A DNA stretch of 64,000 nt. Origin: Acanthopleura granulata (lineage: Eukaryota; Mollusca; Polyplacophora; Chitonida; Chitonidae). Positions 49,227-60,271 of this stretch are shown here, in pieces; the stretch's first letter is position 1; the number at the start of each line of letters is the position of its first letter. The position numbers were made by a program, and so were the translations under genes. Under the pieces are notes generated by a model that was not told the DNA's origin, did no database searches, and saw nothing but the letters and a program-made list of their open reading frames with translations. The DNA lies in contig JABBOT010000002.1 in the NCBI GenBank assembly GCA_016165875.1, forward strand, positions 38,901,868 to 38,965,867, in the 5' to 3' direction.

Positions 49227-51105
49227 GTAAGTATGATTTTACCTGTTTATCCGGTAACTAGCACTGATTGTTTCTCACAGCATTGCATAGTCAACATCAT
49301 AATAGGTACAACCAGAGCCAGGATGAGTGGACAACTCGGATGGTTACTCCATGCAACAACAACAACAACAAGCTGCTCTGTCAGTGCGTCACTTAAACTA
49401 ATCTTCGTTGTCTACAAGTCTATTCCATTGACACATTATTTCAAGAGATTTGATTTAACCTTTCACAGAAACGTGGATTCAGTTAGATCTTCTTAGAATG
49501 GAAGGGCGTATGGAGAAAAACAAGGAATAATGAAAGCAAACAGACAGCTGTGAAAGTCACTTTGACATGGATCTGACAGTTGTGGAGCGATTTGGAGTTA
49601 CACAATGTGACCTACAAACATGAGCTTATCTCAGTGTGTCATTGCTGCCAGATATATAATGTTAGCCTGAGAACTCTGCCTAGGATTGCACCATACAAGC
49701 ATATGGCTAATAGATTGGTTAATTCTATGTCTAGTCAAGTTGACCTGCATTTGAAAATGTTTAGAAGAGGGGCGATTTTACAGGGAGGTGTATAGCAGAA
49801 ATACGACCCAAAATTAATTAACTAGGTGAAAGAAAGAGTGAAGATAATTAGATTAATAAGAGATCTTCAAGCTGGTTTGGGGGCCTCCGTGGCTCAGTCG
49901 GTTAATGTGCTATTGCAGCGGAATAACCCGAAGCCTGCCATCAATGCGGTCGCTTTGAGTTCAAGTCAAGCTCATGCTGGCTTCCTCTCCGGCCATAAGT
50001 GGCAAGGTCTGCCAGCAACTTAGGGATGGTCATGGGTTTCCATTGGGCTCTGTCTGGTTTCCTCCCAACATAATGCTGGCGTATGGCGTAAAACACCAAT
50101 CAAATAAATAAATAAATATATAAATCAAGCTGGCTTAAAGAATTCTGAAGACTTCTTTCTTAAAATTTTTAAATACAGGGCACTGAGCATGGGACAAGCT
50201 GAGCCATAGGGCAGCCCTACATGAATTCCACTGTCACTCTGATATTTGGTTGTTGCTTGAACTGGTATAATTGGAGCAACAGTTGAGTTCATGAAGGACT
50301 AGTAGGCCCTATCGTACAGTTCTAGTCTAGGAATAATGTAAGTTATGGCCTTCATTATAAATCAACATAAATACCAGGGTGAACACTGGCTTGGTAGGTT
50401 AAGAGTTGTTCTTGTCACAGCCAGTCTGCTTCCGGCCATTGAGGATGCAGGTTCACATGATATGACATCTTGTATGACAAGGTTTGTCAATTCAGCTCCA
50501 GACAATCTGCTTTCCAGCACCTATATATACAGGTATAAATAAAAAAAATGAATAAGTAGATTAAACTAATAATGAAAACTATGCCCCATCTGTGAGGAGC
50601 ATGAAAGTGGTTTCGAAAACAGTACTGTCTGGAGTACGGAATTGTGTTTAACAATTGCAGCTGTTGAAAGTCAGATATAAATATAAGATAACAGTACTGT
50701 GAGCAGTGTGGAAGTGTTTTTGAAAATTGAAATTGTTCATAGTTGGAAAGTCAAAAAATGCTGATACAAAGTACACTGTACCATCGGCAGCAGCATTCCA
50801 CGATAAAAGATATAACTCAAAATAAATCACAGTTTTATGTTGCCACAAAATATCAGGAAATATATTTTATTAGGTACAAGAAAGGTCATCTATAAGACTC
50901 TCAAGTAGCAAAAGCCGATGTTCGTTAATTACTGTAGATATTGTCATAATTGAATTGACAAGCAACATGTAAGATCATTTTAGTTGACTGTACACAGGAA
51001 TTTGAAGTTTTAATCTCCTAGTAAGTTAACATTAATATGCATGTTTCCTGAGACACCAGTTTGGCACATGGCAGATATATAATGCTTTTGTCATCTTTGT
51101 CACAG
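49227..51105 (+). other. Intron 1 of the KLHL2/3-like gene
   Basis: Bounded by GTAAGT and TTTGTCACAG, and contains one full SINE. No other exon recognised. Confidence 0.55.
49879..50124 (+). mobile_element. tRNA-derived SINE, family A, near full length
   Basis: GGGGCCTCCGTGGCTCAGTC head, GAGTTCAAGTC B box, GTTTCCTCCCAACATAATGC body. About 25 bp of the core is deleted before GTATGGCGTAAAACACCAAT and the AAATAAATAAATATAT tail. Confidence 0.9.
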
Positions 51106-51264
51106 GGGTTGCTAACCTTGCAGTGGCTAGCATTAGAGACTGATGATTCTGCTGTCCATTGCCATGGAAGCTAGGCCTAAAATGTTGGGAGGGCGAGAGC
51201 GTCCAGCTTACAAACATCCGCAGCACAGCTGTAAGGCGTTTGAAACGCTGAATATGATGAGGAA
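51106..51264 (+). CDS. KLHL3-like: KLHL2/3-like gene, exon 2 (start codon)
   Basis: Acceptor CTTTGTCACAG| at 51,105 is followed by about 58 nt of 5' UTR, then ATG at 51,164. Encodes [20 protein letters not shown] then [14 protein letters not shown]. Donor GGAA|GTAAGT. An in-frame TAG at 51,134-51,136 limits upstream starts to 51,143. Confidence 0.85.
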
Positions 51265-54200
51265 GTAAGTACAGCCAACATTTATTATGTATAAACAAGT
51301 GTTGCCGGGATGATGATTTTCAAAGTTAATGATTTAAGATGTACATTGTAATGTTCATATTAAGAATTCTCTTTTTTCTGATTTCGAAATTGTAAAAAGT
51401 AGAATTAGATAGAAAGAAGAAGCTTTAAACAAAAACTTGTTCTTTAATAGCTGTTTCATAGTTTTACTTTTATCAACTCATATTACACACTGAAATATGA
51501 CAATTTTTATACAGATAATGATGATAATGAAGTGTGTAACTGGTGTGTGTTGTCAGGCACAACCTGCTCTGTGACGTGACCCTAGTGGTGGATGATACGG
51601 AGATCCCCGCCCACAAGGCTGTGCTCTCCGCTTGTAGTCAGTATTTCTACGCCATGTTCACTGGGGAGATGACTGAAGCTAAGGCTGACCGAATCACACT
51701 CCAGGAGATAGAGTCTAATGCGCTAGTACAGCTGATAGACTTTGTATATACATCAGAAATACGGGTCACAGAGGATAATGTTCAGGTATGGGGTACTAGA
51801 ATGAAATACAGCTCAAGGAGTATAATGTGCAGGGATGAAATACAGGTCACAGATTATGATGTACAAGTATGGGGTACAGAGATGAAATATGGGTCTCACA
51901 GGATAGTTTACAGGTATACGGGTCACAGAGGGTAATGTACAGGTATGAGGTACAGGGTTGAAATACAGGTCACAGAGGATAATGTGCAAGTATAGGGCAC
52001 AGAGATGAAATACTTGTTACAGAGGATAATGTACAGGTTTTGGGTACAGAAATATTTTACAGGGGATAATGTACAGGTATGGGGTACAGAATGAAATATG
52101 GGTCTTGGAGGGTAATGTTATAGTTATAGGGTACAGGGATGAAATATGGGTCACAGGGGCCTCCGTGGCTCAGTCGGTTAGTGTGCTAGCATAATGCAAT
52201 GACCTAGAAACCGCCCACCAATGCAATCGCTGTGAGTTCATGTCCGCTTCATGCTGGCTTCCTCTCTGGAAGATAATGAACAGGTATTGGGTACAGAGAT
52301 GAAATATGGGTGTCGGAAGATAATATGCAGGTTTGGGATACAGGAATAAAATACGAGTCAAGGTGGATAATGTACATGTATAGGGTACAGGGATGAAATA
52401 CAGGTCACAGAGGACAATGAACAGGTGAGGAGGAAAGGGATGAAATGCAGGTTGCCAAGGATAATGTGCAGGTATAGTGTACAGAGGTGAAATACGGGTC
52501 ACAGAGGATAATGTGCAGGTATAGTGTGCAGAGATGAAACACAGGTCACAGAGGATAATGTGCAGGTCTAGTGTACAGAGATGAAATACAGGTCACAGAG
52601 GATAATGTGCAGGTATAGTGTACAGAGGTGAAACACAGGTCACGAAGGATAATGTACAGGTATAGTGTACAGAGATGAAACACAGGTCACAGAGGATAAT
52701 GTGCAGGTATAGTGTACAGAGATGAAATGCAGGTCACAGAGGATAATGTGCAGGTATAGTGTACAGAGATGAAATACAGGTCACAGAGGATAATGTACAG
52801 GTGTAGTGTACAGAGATGAAATACAGGTCACAGAGGATAATGTACATGTACATGTATTGGGTACTGGAATGAAATACAGGTCACAGGGGAATTGAGAGGA
52901 TAATGCACAGGTTTGGGATACAGGGGTGAAAGGAGTAAAAAAATTGACTAAAATTAAATATGCATGTATGTTTGCAACCAGCATGTTGGACAAGACTGCT
53001 GGAAGAAAAAGATATATATATATCTTTATATTCATCTGATTGTAATTTCTGCAACTGGAATCCAGTTTTGGAGTTTCTTTAGTGACGCTTTGATCTCTCT
53101 GTGCTTACATGTGCGGTGTGCTGACAGATGCTACTCCCAGCAGCCAACTTGTTACAACTAACGGAAGTGCGAGATGCCTGCTGTGATTTCCTGCAGTCTC
53201 AACTCCACCCCTCCAACTGCCTGGGTATCCGAGCCTTCGCTGACCTTCATGCCTGTACAGAGCTACTCTCTTACTCCCAGACCTATACAGAACAACATTT
53301 CAGGTGTTTACGACAATTCCTCTCACTTGTTTTCATGGTGCCTGTTTGGACATGTACAATTGTTGCAGTTTTTTAAGAATCTGTTTCTTTCTGGAGTTAA
53401 TGTTTATGTCATTATTACACTTTAATTAGACTAACAGTGGTACATGTATGTGTAGCTAGTAACCTTATTTGACTGAATGACACAATTGTGTGTTTAATTT
53501 GTCCACTAATATATACCTAATGCATATAACAATTCTGGGAAAGCTGATCTAACGATCAGATCAAATGCACCTTATGACCTATAGGTAACATGATTACTGT
53601 GTTGTAACTGTGTTGGTAGAGGTACCTGTTTGGCCAGCCCTTGACCTCTGAAATTGTGTGGTGGTTTATGTGTAATTATGTGGAATAATAGTCAAGTAAC
53701 AGAGCTGATGAAATGCACATTATAATAGCTGTAAACTTAATAGGCATCGTTCTAAACAGTATAAGAGTCATATTTTTGTGGATTTGAACACATTCTGCTC
53801 GTTTGGCTCTAACTTCATGGGATAAACATCCTCATGTGGTACCTGGTGACATGAGGCGGTGCATATGCAGTGTGTTGAATATTACTGTGTTCTGAACATA
53901 ATGGTGTCTTGAGCATTACTGTGTTCTGAACATAATTGTGTCTTGAGTATTACTGTGTTCTGAACATAATTGTGTCTTGAGTATTACTGTGTTCTGAACA
54001 TAATTGTGTCTTGAGTATTACTGTGTTCTGAACATAATTGTGTCTTGAGTATTACTGTGTTCTGAACATAATTGTGTCTTGAGTATTACTGTGTTCTGAA
54101 CATGATTGTGTCTTGAGTATTACTGTGTTCTGAACATAATTGTGTCTTGAGTATTACTGTGTTCTGAACATAATTGTGTCTTGAGTATTACTATCTTTTG

Positions 54201-57200
54201 AACATTATTACATCTTCAACATGACTATCTTTTGAACATTACTGTTTCAGTGAAGTGGTACATTATGATGAGTTCCTCTCCTTACCAGCCCTCCATGTGT
54301 GTAAACTCATCTCCAGTGATCGACTGACTGTCACATCAGAGGAGCAGGTGGGTGACTACAACCCGGCTGTTGAAAAATCAATTAAAATTTCAATTTATAT
54401 TTAATTTTTCATCTGTTTATATTCTGTCAGAGTGATAATGAGTGATAGCAGCATATTGCGAGGACATATGGCCTGGTATTCCATTGAGAAGATTAATAGT
54501 TTCATGAGCCCGAAGAGCGAGTAGAAATATTGATCATTGAGGTCACGCTGGTGTAATGAATTTATCACGATGAAGAGCATTTTGGACCACTTTTGTTGAA
54601 TTAATATCGGTGCTTCGGCCGAAAAATGCCGCATTTTCACAGTGTCTTTGCCTCTGACTGCGGCTGAGACTGATCATACACCTCACACGACTAGAGGAGC
54701 ACAGGCTTGGATCCTGGCAGACTGCAGAGAAAGAAATACTTAAGTCTTATCTTGACTACTGATAAGCATTTTCAATTCATTTTGCGAGGGTTTGCAATTT
54801 AATTGTTTTGAAAAGATGCTATGAGAAACATTTCTACATGTTGGCGTTATAACTGCTGAATCATTAGAACTTTTTGGAAAATAAAGAAAAGAAAAGTTAC
54901 TGACTCATACAATGCTGACAGCCGGTGCGTGAATCCTTGACTCTGTAGGGATACAGAAAAAAATATAGGCGCGAGACTGTATTGCTTGGCTGCTTTACGA
55001 ATACGGTAGCCTATTCAAGGCTGACACACCAATCAGAGTTTTCTCTGAATTCTGAAAGTTATTGGCATACCTGACATTTGGATTCAAAAGTTTGTCACAA
55101 AGACGAAACAAATGATAAACATTACAGAATCAGCCCTCTTCAGATAAACTGGGGTTTTCTTATGAGAATGTAGTTCAAAAACAGTTAAGATTTACATGAG
55201 ATTTACTCTGTAATAAAAATACAAAAAAACATAAAACTTTGCTCTTTTCTGAATGTTATGTGTACATGTAAAGTTTAATGGGAAATTAAGCCTGTCTGTA
55301 GCGCAGGGAACAAAATAACATCAGCTGAACATTCATACATGTATGTGAAAACTGACTGCCCATGAATGCTGTGAATGCAGTGTTTGATTGCTTTTCAGGT
55401 GTTTGAGGCTGTGATCACCTGGTTACAACACGACCTGCCCAATCGAGGTGAGAACGTCGCCCAGCTGGTGGAGCATGTGCGTCTGCCCCTGATGCCCCAG
55501 GAGTACTTGGTGCAGAGGGTAGAGGCAGAGCCCCTGATCAAAGAGAACAGTCACTGTAAGGACTACCTGATAGAGGCCATGAAGTACCACCTGCTTAAAC
55601 CTGAGCAGAAGATGGTGTACAAGACGCCCAGGACCAACCCCAGGACGCCTATAGGTCTGCCAAAGGTGTGTAAGGCATTCTGTATCTGAAGTATGTCTGA
55701 CTCACCAGTCATAGGCGAGGGCATCTGACTGCTGTAGTATAGATATAAAATTGTTGAATATATTGTAACACCAGTAAGATAAATAAATAAGTAAATAAAT
55801 AAATAATCAACCAACCAGAGAAACTAACAAATAGACAAAGAAATAAACAAAAATAATATTTTGCCTATTAGTGCTGAAGTAACATTGCTGATGTGTCCTT
55901 TAAGTTGGCTCAGGTTTCTGAACCAAAGGTCTGAAATCGTTTTCCTTCTCAAAGATATAGCAATCTGGTCTGACTTCTCAGGTCATGCTAGTGATAGGAG
56001 GTCAAGCTCCAAAGGCTATACGCAGTGTTGAATGCTACGATTTTAAGGAGGAGAAGTGGTACCAGCTTGCGGAAATGCCTTCACGGAGATGTCGCTGTGG
56101 TAAGCGGAGAGCATCTACTCTTTGTTGTCCAGTATCATGTTCTGACTTAGGAACATCACACTTTCTGTTGGTAGACCAAGTTTTGTCATATAGTTAAGAT
56201 CATCATCAGAGGAGCTTTCCTGGCCATGGGATTTATAGAATGCTAGCACAGCACAATGACTCTGGAGCCTCTCACCAATGTGGTCGCTGTGAGTTGAAAT
56301 GCAGCTCTGTGTGGCTTTCTCTCTGGTTGTACATGGGAAGGTTCTGCCATATTCTGCCCACCATAAGGCTGAAATATTCTTGAGTGTAGCATAAAACTTG
56401 AATCAAATTAATAAATAATTGTCAAAAATTACATGTAACTGGTCACACGTTTCAGGTGAAGCATGGCCGCCAAAGTTTCTTACTTCCCCTTTGTACTGTG
56501 TTATGTGTATGTTGCCTAGCTTTTGTGATAAACGAAAATGAAGACACAGTGATGTCCAGTATATGCTTTACATGTTGCAGGTGTGGCCATGGTAAACAGC
56601 ATGGTGTACGCTGTGGGAGGGTTTAACGGCTCACTACGGGTCAGGACAGTGGACATGTATGATCCCCTCAAGGACACGTGGACAAACTGCCCCAGCATGG
56701 AGGCCAGGCGCAGCACACTGGGTGTGGCAGTGCTTAATGGGCTGATCTATGCCGTGGGAGGGTTTGATGGATCGTCAGGTATTTTATCACTTAGTTTTTA
56801 AATATAAGCAGTTTTCACTCTTTATGATGTGGATATGGTTCTTTGCTCTGATACACTAGTCCAGGATTGTTGGTGTCAGATATTTGATTCCATGTCTTGG
56901 TGGATTTCTTCTTTCTAATGGGGACCTGCCAAACACCCAGCAACATGACCTTGAAATCATTTTATTGACATCAAATGTTCTTTTTCCTAGCTCATAATGA
57001 TGTCTCATTAATGACAGTAGAAATGTTACAGTGTTTGCATTTAATAGAAACCATTACATTGTAACATTGTAGAGGTTTTGCTTGGATCAATTTTTGACAT
57101 TAGGATGTCTCATAGTTCTGTTTCACACTAGCACAACCTCACGGGATCAAAAAATATGCTGCCTTTACGTTCAGTGAGTTTTTGAGGTGGTTTCACTTTG

Positions 57201-59880
57201 CAATAGTATCCAGCAATGTAGTACACGCTCCTTTGCTTAGAGTTTGGGCTTAGGTCTGGCTGTGTATTGCTAATATGTAAGTCATTCCCTCATCCCGCAA
57301 ATTGGTTGTAGTTAGCTTCAATTAAACACTTCATTGCATGCTACTGAATAACTGGAGCCATTTGCACGGTGCTCTCTTAACTTTTCAAGCACATAACTGC
57401 CATACTGGCGCAATGCCTACAGTAGTTTTGTACGGATAATATTAGGAGGGCTTTGTGAAGGTGGACCAAGAAGTGCCATCAAGTTTGGTATCAAGTGCAA
57501 ATGAAAGGAATCCAACTAAGGTACTCGAAAAGCTTGGTAATAGTATAAGCTCTGATAACATTAATTCATACTTTTGTCATACTTCCATCTATATTTATGT
57601 ATTATTTGATTATTTACCAGGTCTGGACAGTGCAGAATATTTTGACATCAAGAATGGAGAGTGGCGGATGATAGCCTCCATGAGCACTCGTCGAAGCAGT
57701 GTTGGAGTGGGCGTGGTCGGAGGTAAGTTAGGAATCACTGGTAGTCAATCAGAGTACAGAACAGTCTCTGCAGAGGAATTTCCTTCTGAGCATAGTTTCA
57801 GGGAGGGGTACAGGGTCTGGTTGTGTCCGTTGAAAGGAATCTTCAAAAAATGCAAATGTGCAAAATTTGAAAAAATTAAATGATTTTTTCATAAAAAAAT
57901 TGAATGTTTTTATTATTAAATTCCTACATGTACCTCAAAATACATCCGAATAATCCACAAAAGACAGTTAACAATATAGTCGTGAATTACAGATTAACAT
58001 GCAGACAACTGGCGGTTTCATGAGCGTGAGGCTAGTGTGTTTGTATGGAGAACATGTGAGCGTATCTGACGGATGTTGCATTTGCTTGTACATACACAGC
58101 TATTTTGATCTGTTTTGCCTCACTGCACTTGATGAGAATTTTTCAAAAAATCAAATAAGGACTCTAGAAAAATTCCTGGATCCAACACTGAGTTTGATTA
58201 TTTTGTTAGGAACACAGTCTCTGCTGTGATATGATTGTCATCACACAAAGTAAAATTATTCAGAAAAATGGTCCACAATTGTTACATTCAAAATTCTTAT
58301 ACGTGTGAATTCTTTTTAACATCGTTCTAATATCATATGTGTACATGTAGTTGACAGCAGATTGTTGGTTCAGGAAGTTTGAAGACTGCTTTCTAGTTTT
58401 GAGACAAAATGTAGCAAATCCAGTTTATTATGTGTATCTGTGTGTTAAGGTCTGCTGTATGCAGTCGGAGGGTATGATGGTGCCTCACGTCAGTGCCTCA
58501 GTTCTGTGGAGTGTTACAACCCCCTGACAGACCTGTGGACACCTGTGGCGGAGATGACCTGTCGGAGGAGTGGTGCAGGTAAGATATGATTCATGCCTGA
58601 TCAACAGATAGACCAGAAAATTCACACCTTCATGTAGAACATTGATACTTTGCAATTTGAAAGGATGACAGGAAATGATATTTTGTATTTGCTGATTTGT
58701 GTTTGTTGCCACATCTAGTAATGAGAATGCACTGATTTGGGTCACATTTTGATATGCGAAGTTAAACTCTTTTGCAGTGTTATCAGTATTGAATCTAATT
58801 GTTATCAGTATAGAATGTAATTGTTATCAGTATAGAATGTAATTGTTATCAGTATAGAATGTAATTGACTAACAGTAGGAGTGATTTGCAATAAGAATGC
58901 GAGAGATCGTGAATAAACATAGCTGTTTATGTTGTTGGTCAAATACGTATGGGTTGTTGCCCATCTTGTTTGAGCTACATATCTTTGATTCCATCTGTAA
59001 TGCACCCTGTTGAGCCGCGTGAGAAGTTGTCATCAAGTTCTGGTATTGGAGTCCTCTTTGAACCCTCATGCGGGTATACAACAATTTCACAAAGTGGCTG
59101 CCTTTTGGTTTTTTTGACGCCAGTGTTGATCTAGTGTTACTTTGGCTTTCCGCGCAGGTGTGGGAGTGATTGATGGGTTGCTGTATGCTGTGGGAGGCCA
59201 CGATGGACCGTTAGTCAGGAAGAGTGTGGAGGTTTACAACCCAGAAACAAACTGTTGGTCACAGGTGGCTGAGATGCACCTTTGTAGGCGTAATGCGGGT
59301 CAGTTACAACTGTCTATTTGCCACTCAGTTATAAAGCATAGTGAAAAACACGAAATCTGAAATTCACATACAGATGTCTGTCTTCAGATGAGTTTTAACC
59401 TTGTTTAGATGCCCACTTCACTGTTGTGGTGATTACCAGAGCACAAGAGTTGCAGGTTTAGAACTGGCATAGGACAGAAAAGTTGCAGATTCTTTGTCCT
59501 AACTGCTTGTGTCTTCTTGGTAACAATAAACTCTTCCAGCATAAGCTCTGACATATGCACAGTTCCTTATGTTGTATGGCAAAAAAAAAAAAAAAAAAAA
59601 TGGCAACAATAGGCAATATTAATTTTTTCAGATTGTCAACACAACAATTATGTAAATATAGAAATGCTCAGCTCTGACTGATATGGGTTATCTCCCTTTT
59701 TCAGGTGTCCTCTCCAATGGAGGCCTGTTGTATGTGGTAGGAGGAGATGATGGATCTTCAAACCTAGGTTCAGTCGAGTGTTACGACCCCAAAAGTAATG
59801 TGTGGAACATGTTACCTTCAAGTATGATGACCGGGCGGAGCTATGCTGGCGTAGCTGTGATTGACAAGCCCATGCTCTGA
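51164..59880 (+). CDS. KLHL3-like: KLHL2/KLHL3-like BTB-BACK-Kelch protein, Cullin-3 E3 adaptor (11 coding exons)
   Basis: Coding exons: 51,164-51,264; 51,557-51,785; 53,128-53,303; 54,251-54,347; 55,399-55,665; 55,982-56,099; 56,581-56,778; 57,621-57,722; 58,450-58,578; 59,158-59,298; 59,705-59,880. All phases agree, giving 577 residues, close to the usual 580-590. Order: BTB ([30 protein letters not shown]), BACK ([34 protein letters not shown]), then six Kelch blades with Gly-Gly turns ([80 protein letters not shown]). These blocks are characteristic of vertebrate KLHL2/KLHL3, which recruit substrates such as WNK kinases to CUL3. A single pre-duplication orthologue is inference. ATG 51,164 has a strong GCCATGG context; an in-frame ATG at 51,143 would add seven residues. 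Confidence 0.95.
51557..51785 (+). CDS. KLHL3-like: KLHL2/3-like gene, exon 3 (BTB domain)
   Basis: Acceptor GTTGTCAG|GCAC, donor GTTCAG|GTATGG, phase 0 out. Carries most of the BTB fold, ending RVTEDNVQ. Its last 30 bases are the seed of the 47-bp array that follows. Confidence 0.95.
51756..52950 (+). repeat. 47-bp minisatellite copying an exon end and its 5' splice site
   Basis: The unit is GAAATACAGGTCACAGAGGA + TAATGTGCAGGTATAGTGTA + CAGAGAT. Its first copy is the end of the BTB exon plus intron start (GAAATACGGGTCACAGAGGA, TAATGTTCAG|GTATGGGGTA). Roughly 20 units follow: diverged near the exon, more uniform at 52,480-52,850. Nearly every unit contains CAG|GTATRG, a decoy donor. Confidence 0.93.
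52156..52268 (+). mobile_element. SINE family A head fragment inside the 47-bp array
   Basis: GGGGCCTCCGTGGCTCAGTC through ATGCTGGCTTCCTCTC, i.e. the tRNA-like head only. The array resumes directly after it. The loss of the 3' part is unusual for SINEs and implies deletion by repeat recombination after insertion. Confidence 0.85.
53128..53303 (+). CDS. KLHL3-like: KLHL2/3-like gene, exon 4 (BTB end and BACK start)
   Basis: Acceptor TGCTGACAG|ATG, donor TTTCAG|GTGTTT. Encodes [20 protein letters not shown] and [20 protein letters not shown], matching KLHL2/3 closely. Confidence 0.95.
53881..54210 (+). repeat. 34-bp minisatellite next to a 3' splice site
   Basis: ATTACTGTGTTCTGAACATA followed by ATTGTGTCTTGAGT repeats nine times almost exactly. 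Diverged units then run up to the acceptor ACATTACTGTTTCAG|TGAA at 54,250. The unit resembles that acceptor and the first exon bases. Confidence 0.92.
54251..54347 (+). CDS. KLHL3-like: KLHL2/3-like gene, exon 5 (BACK domain)
   Basis: Acceptor ACTGTTTCAG|T, donor GAGCAG|GTGGGT. Encodes [20 protein letters not shown] then [13 protein letters not shown]. Confidence 0.93.
54348..55398 (+). other. Intron 5 of the KLHL2/3-like gene
   Basis: AT-rich, no exon or repeat recognised. The 79-codon minus-strand ORF (54,401-54,640) has no features. Confidence 0.7.
55399..55665 (+). CDS. KLHL3-like: KLHL2/3-like gene, exon 6 (BACK end and linker)
   Basis: Acceptor GCTTTTCAG|GTG, donor CCAAAG|GTGTGT, 89 codons. 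Contains [20 protein letters not shown] and [14 protein letters not shown], then the [13 protein letters not shown] linker to the first blade. Confidence 0.95.
55982..56099 (+). CDS. KLHL3-like: KLHL2/3-like gene, exon 7 (Kelch blade 1)
   Basis: Acceptor TTCTCAG|GTC, donor GCTGTG|GTAAGC. Encodes [20 protein letters not shown] and ends PSRRCRCG. Confidence 0.95.
56219..56425 (+). mobile_element. Old, strongly diverged SINE family A copy
   Basis: Recognisable order of family words: GCTAGCACAGCACAATGACT, GTCGCTGTGAGTTG, GGGAAGGTTCTGCC, TGAAATATTCTTGAGTGTAG, AATAAATAATT, with much decay and internal deletion. Lies in intron 7 of the Kelch gene. Confidence 0.75.
56581..56778 (+). CDS. KLHL3-like: KLHL2/3-like gene, exon 8 (Kelch blades 2-3)
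   Basis: Acceptor CATGTTGCAG|GT, donor TCGTCAG|GTATTT. Encodes [20 protein letters not shown] and [20 protein letters not shown]. Confidence 0.96.
56779..57620 (+). other. Intron 8 of the KLHL2/3-like gene
   Basis: Ordinary AT-rich intron from GTATTT to TATTTACCAG. Open frames extending from the next exon into it are not coding. Confidence 0.75.
57621..57722 (+). CDS. KLHL3-like: KLHL2/3-like gene, exon 9 (Kelch blade 3)
   Basis: Acceptor TTTACCAG|GT, donor GTCGGAG|GTAAGT. Encodes [20 protein letters not shown] then [13 protein letters not shown]. Confidence 0.94.
57723..58449 (+). other. Intron 9 of the KLHL2/3-like gene
   Basis: AT-rich, nothing recognised. It ends with an A-containing acceptor GTGTTAAG, weaker than the others. 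Confidence 0.7.
58450..58578 (+). CDS. KLHL3-like: KLHL2/3-like gene, exon 10 (Kelch blade 4)
   Basis: Donor GGTGCAG|GTAAGA. Encodes [20 protein letters not shown] and ends EMTCRRSGA. Nearly identical to vertebrate KLHL2/3 in the [10 protein letters not shown] turn. Confidence 0.95.
58779..58866. repeat. 22-bp tandem repeat, four copies
   Basis: GTTATCAGTATAGAATGTAA + TT repeated; the first copy has two differences. Lies within intron 10 of the Kelch gene. Confidence 0.92.
59158..59298 (+). CDS. KLHL3-like: KLHL2/3-like gene, exon 11 (Kelch blade 5)
   Basis: Acceptor CCGCGCAG|GT, donor AATGCGG|GTCAGT. Encodes [20 protein letters not shown] and ends MHLCRRNA. Confidence 0.95.
59299..59704 (+). 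other. Intron 11 of the KLHL2/3-like gene
   Basis: Contains a run of about 20 A near 59,581-59,600. GTTGCAGGTTTAGAACTGGC near 59,450 is faintly tRNA-like, too weak to call. Confidence 0.7.
59705..59880 (+). CDS. KLHL3-like: KLHL2/3-like gene, exon 12 (Kelch blade 6 and stop)
   Basis: Acceptor CCTTTTTCAG|GT. Encodes [20 protein letters not shown] and [15 protein letters not shown], then TGA at 59,878-59,880. The terminus matches the usual KLHL2/3 end, so the protein is complete. Confidence 0.96.
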
Positions 59881-60265
59881 CATTAACAGTGATAATTTAT
59901 TGGCCAAATGCCTAAATTCATGCTATTTATTAAGATTATGTGAACTTGTGCATTGTAAGAGTGATATAAATGTGATCAGTGTGTAAAATATGTGAATGCT
60001 CTGGTGATAGTGCTTTGTTTATGACTGCTATTGTGATCTTAAGAACGTGCTAATAGCTCATTTAACTAAGAATATGTGGTGTTTTTGTCAGTATCAGATA
60101 AAATGGATGAGGTCCACAAGTGAAGCATCAGTATTTGTGAAAGTATTTGTGAAGTTATTTTTTAACTTTCTGCTAGTTTCAGAAATGTCATTTAACAGAT
60201 TATGATACCTTTTTATCCTGTATTTGACTTCTTCTTTCTCGGACCTGATTGGGTGATCCGCTTTT

Positions 60266-60271
60266 AATAAA
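60266..60271 (+). terminator. Candidate polyadenylation signal (proximal)
   Basis: Canonical AATAAA, 386 bp after the Kelch stop codon. Confidence 0.45.
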
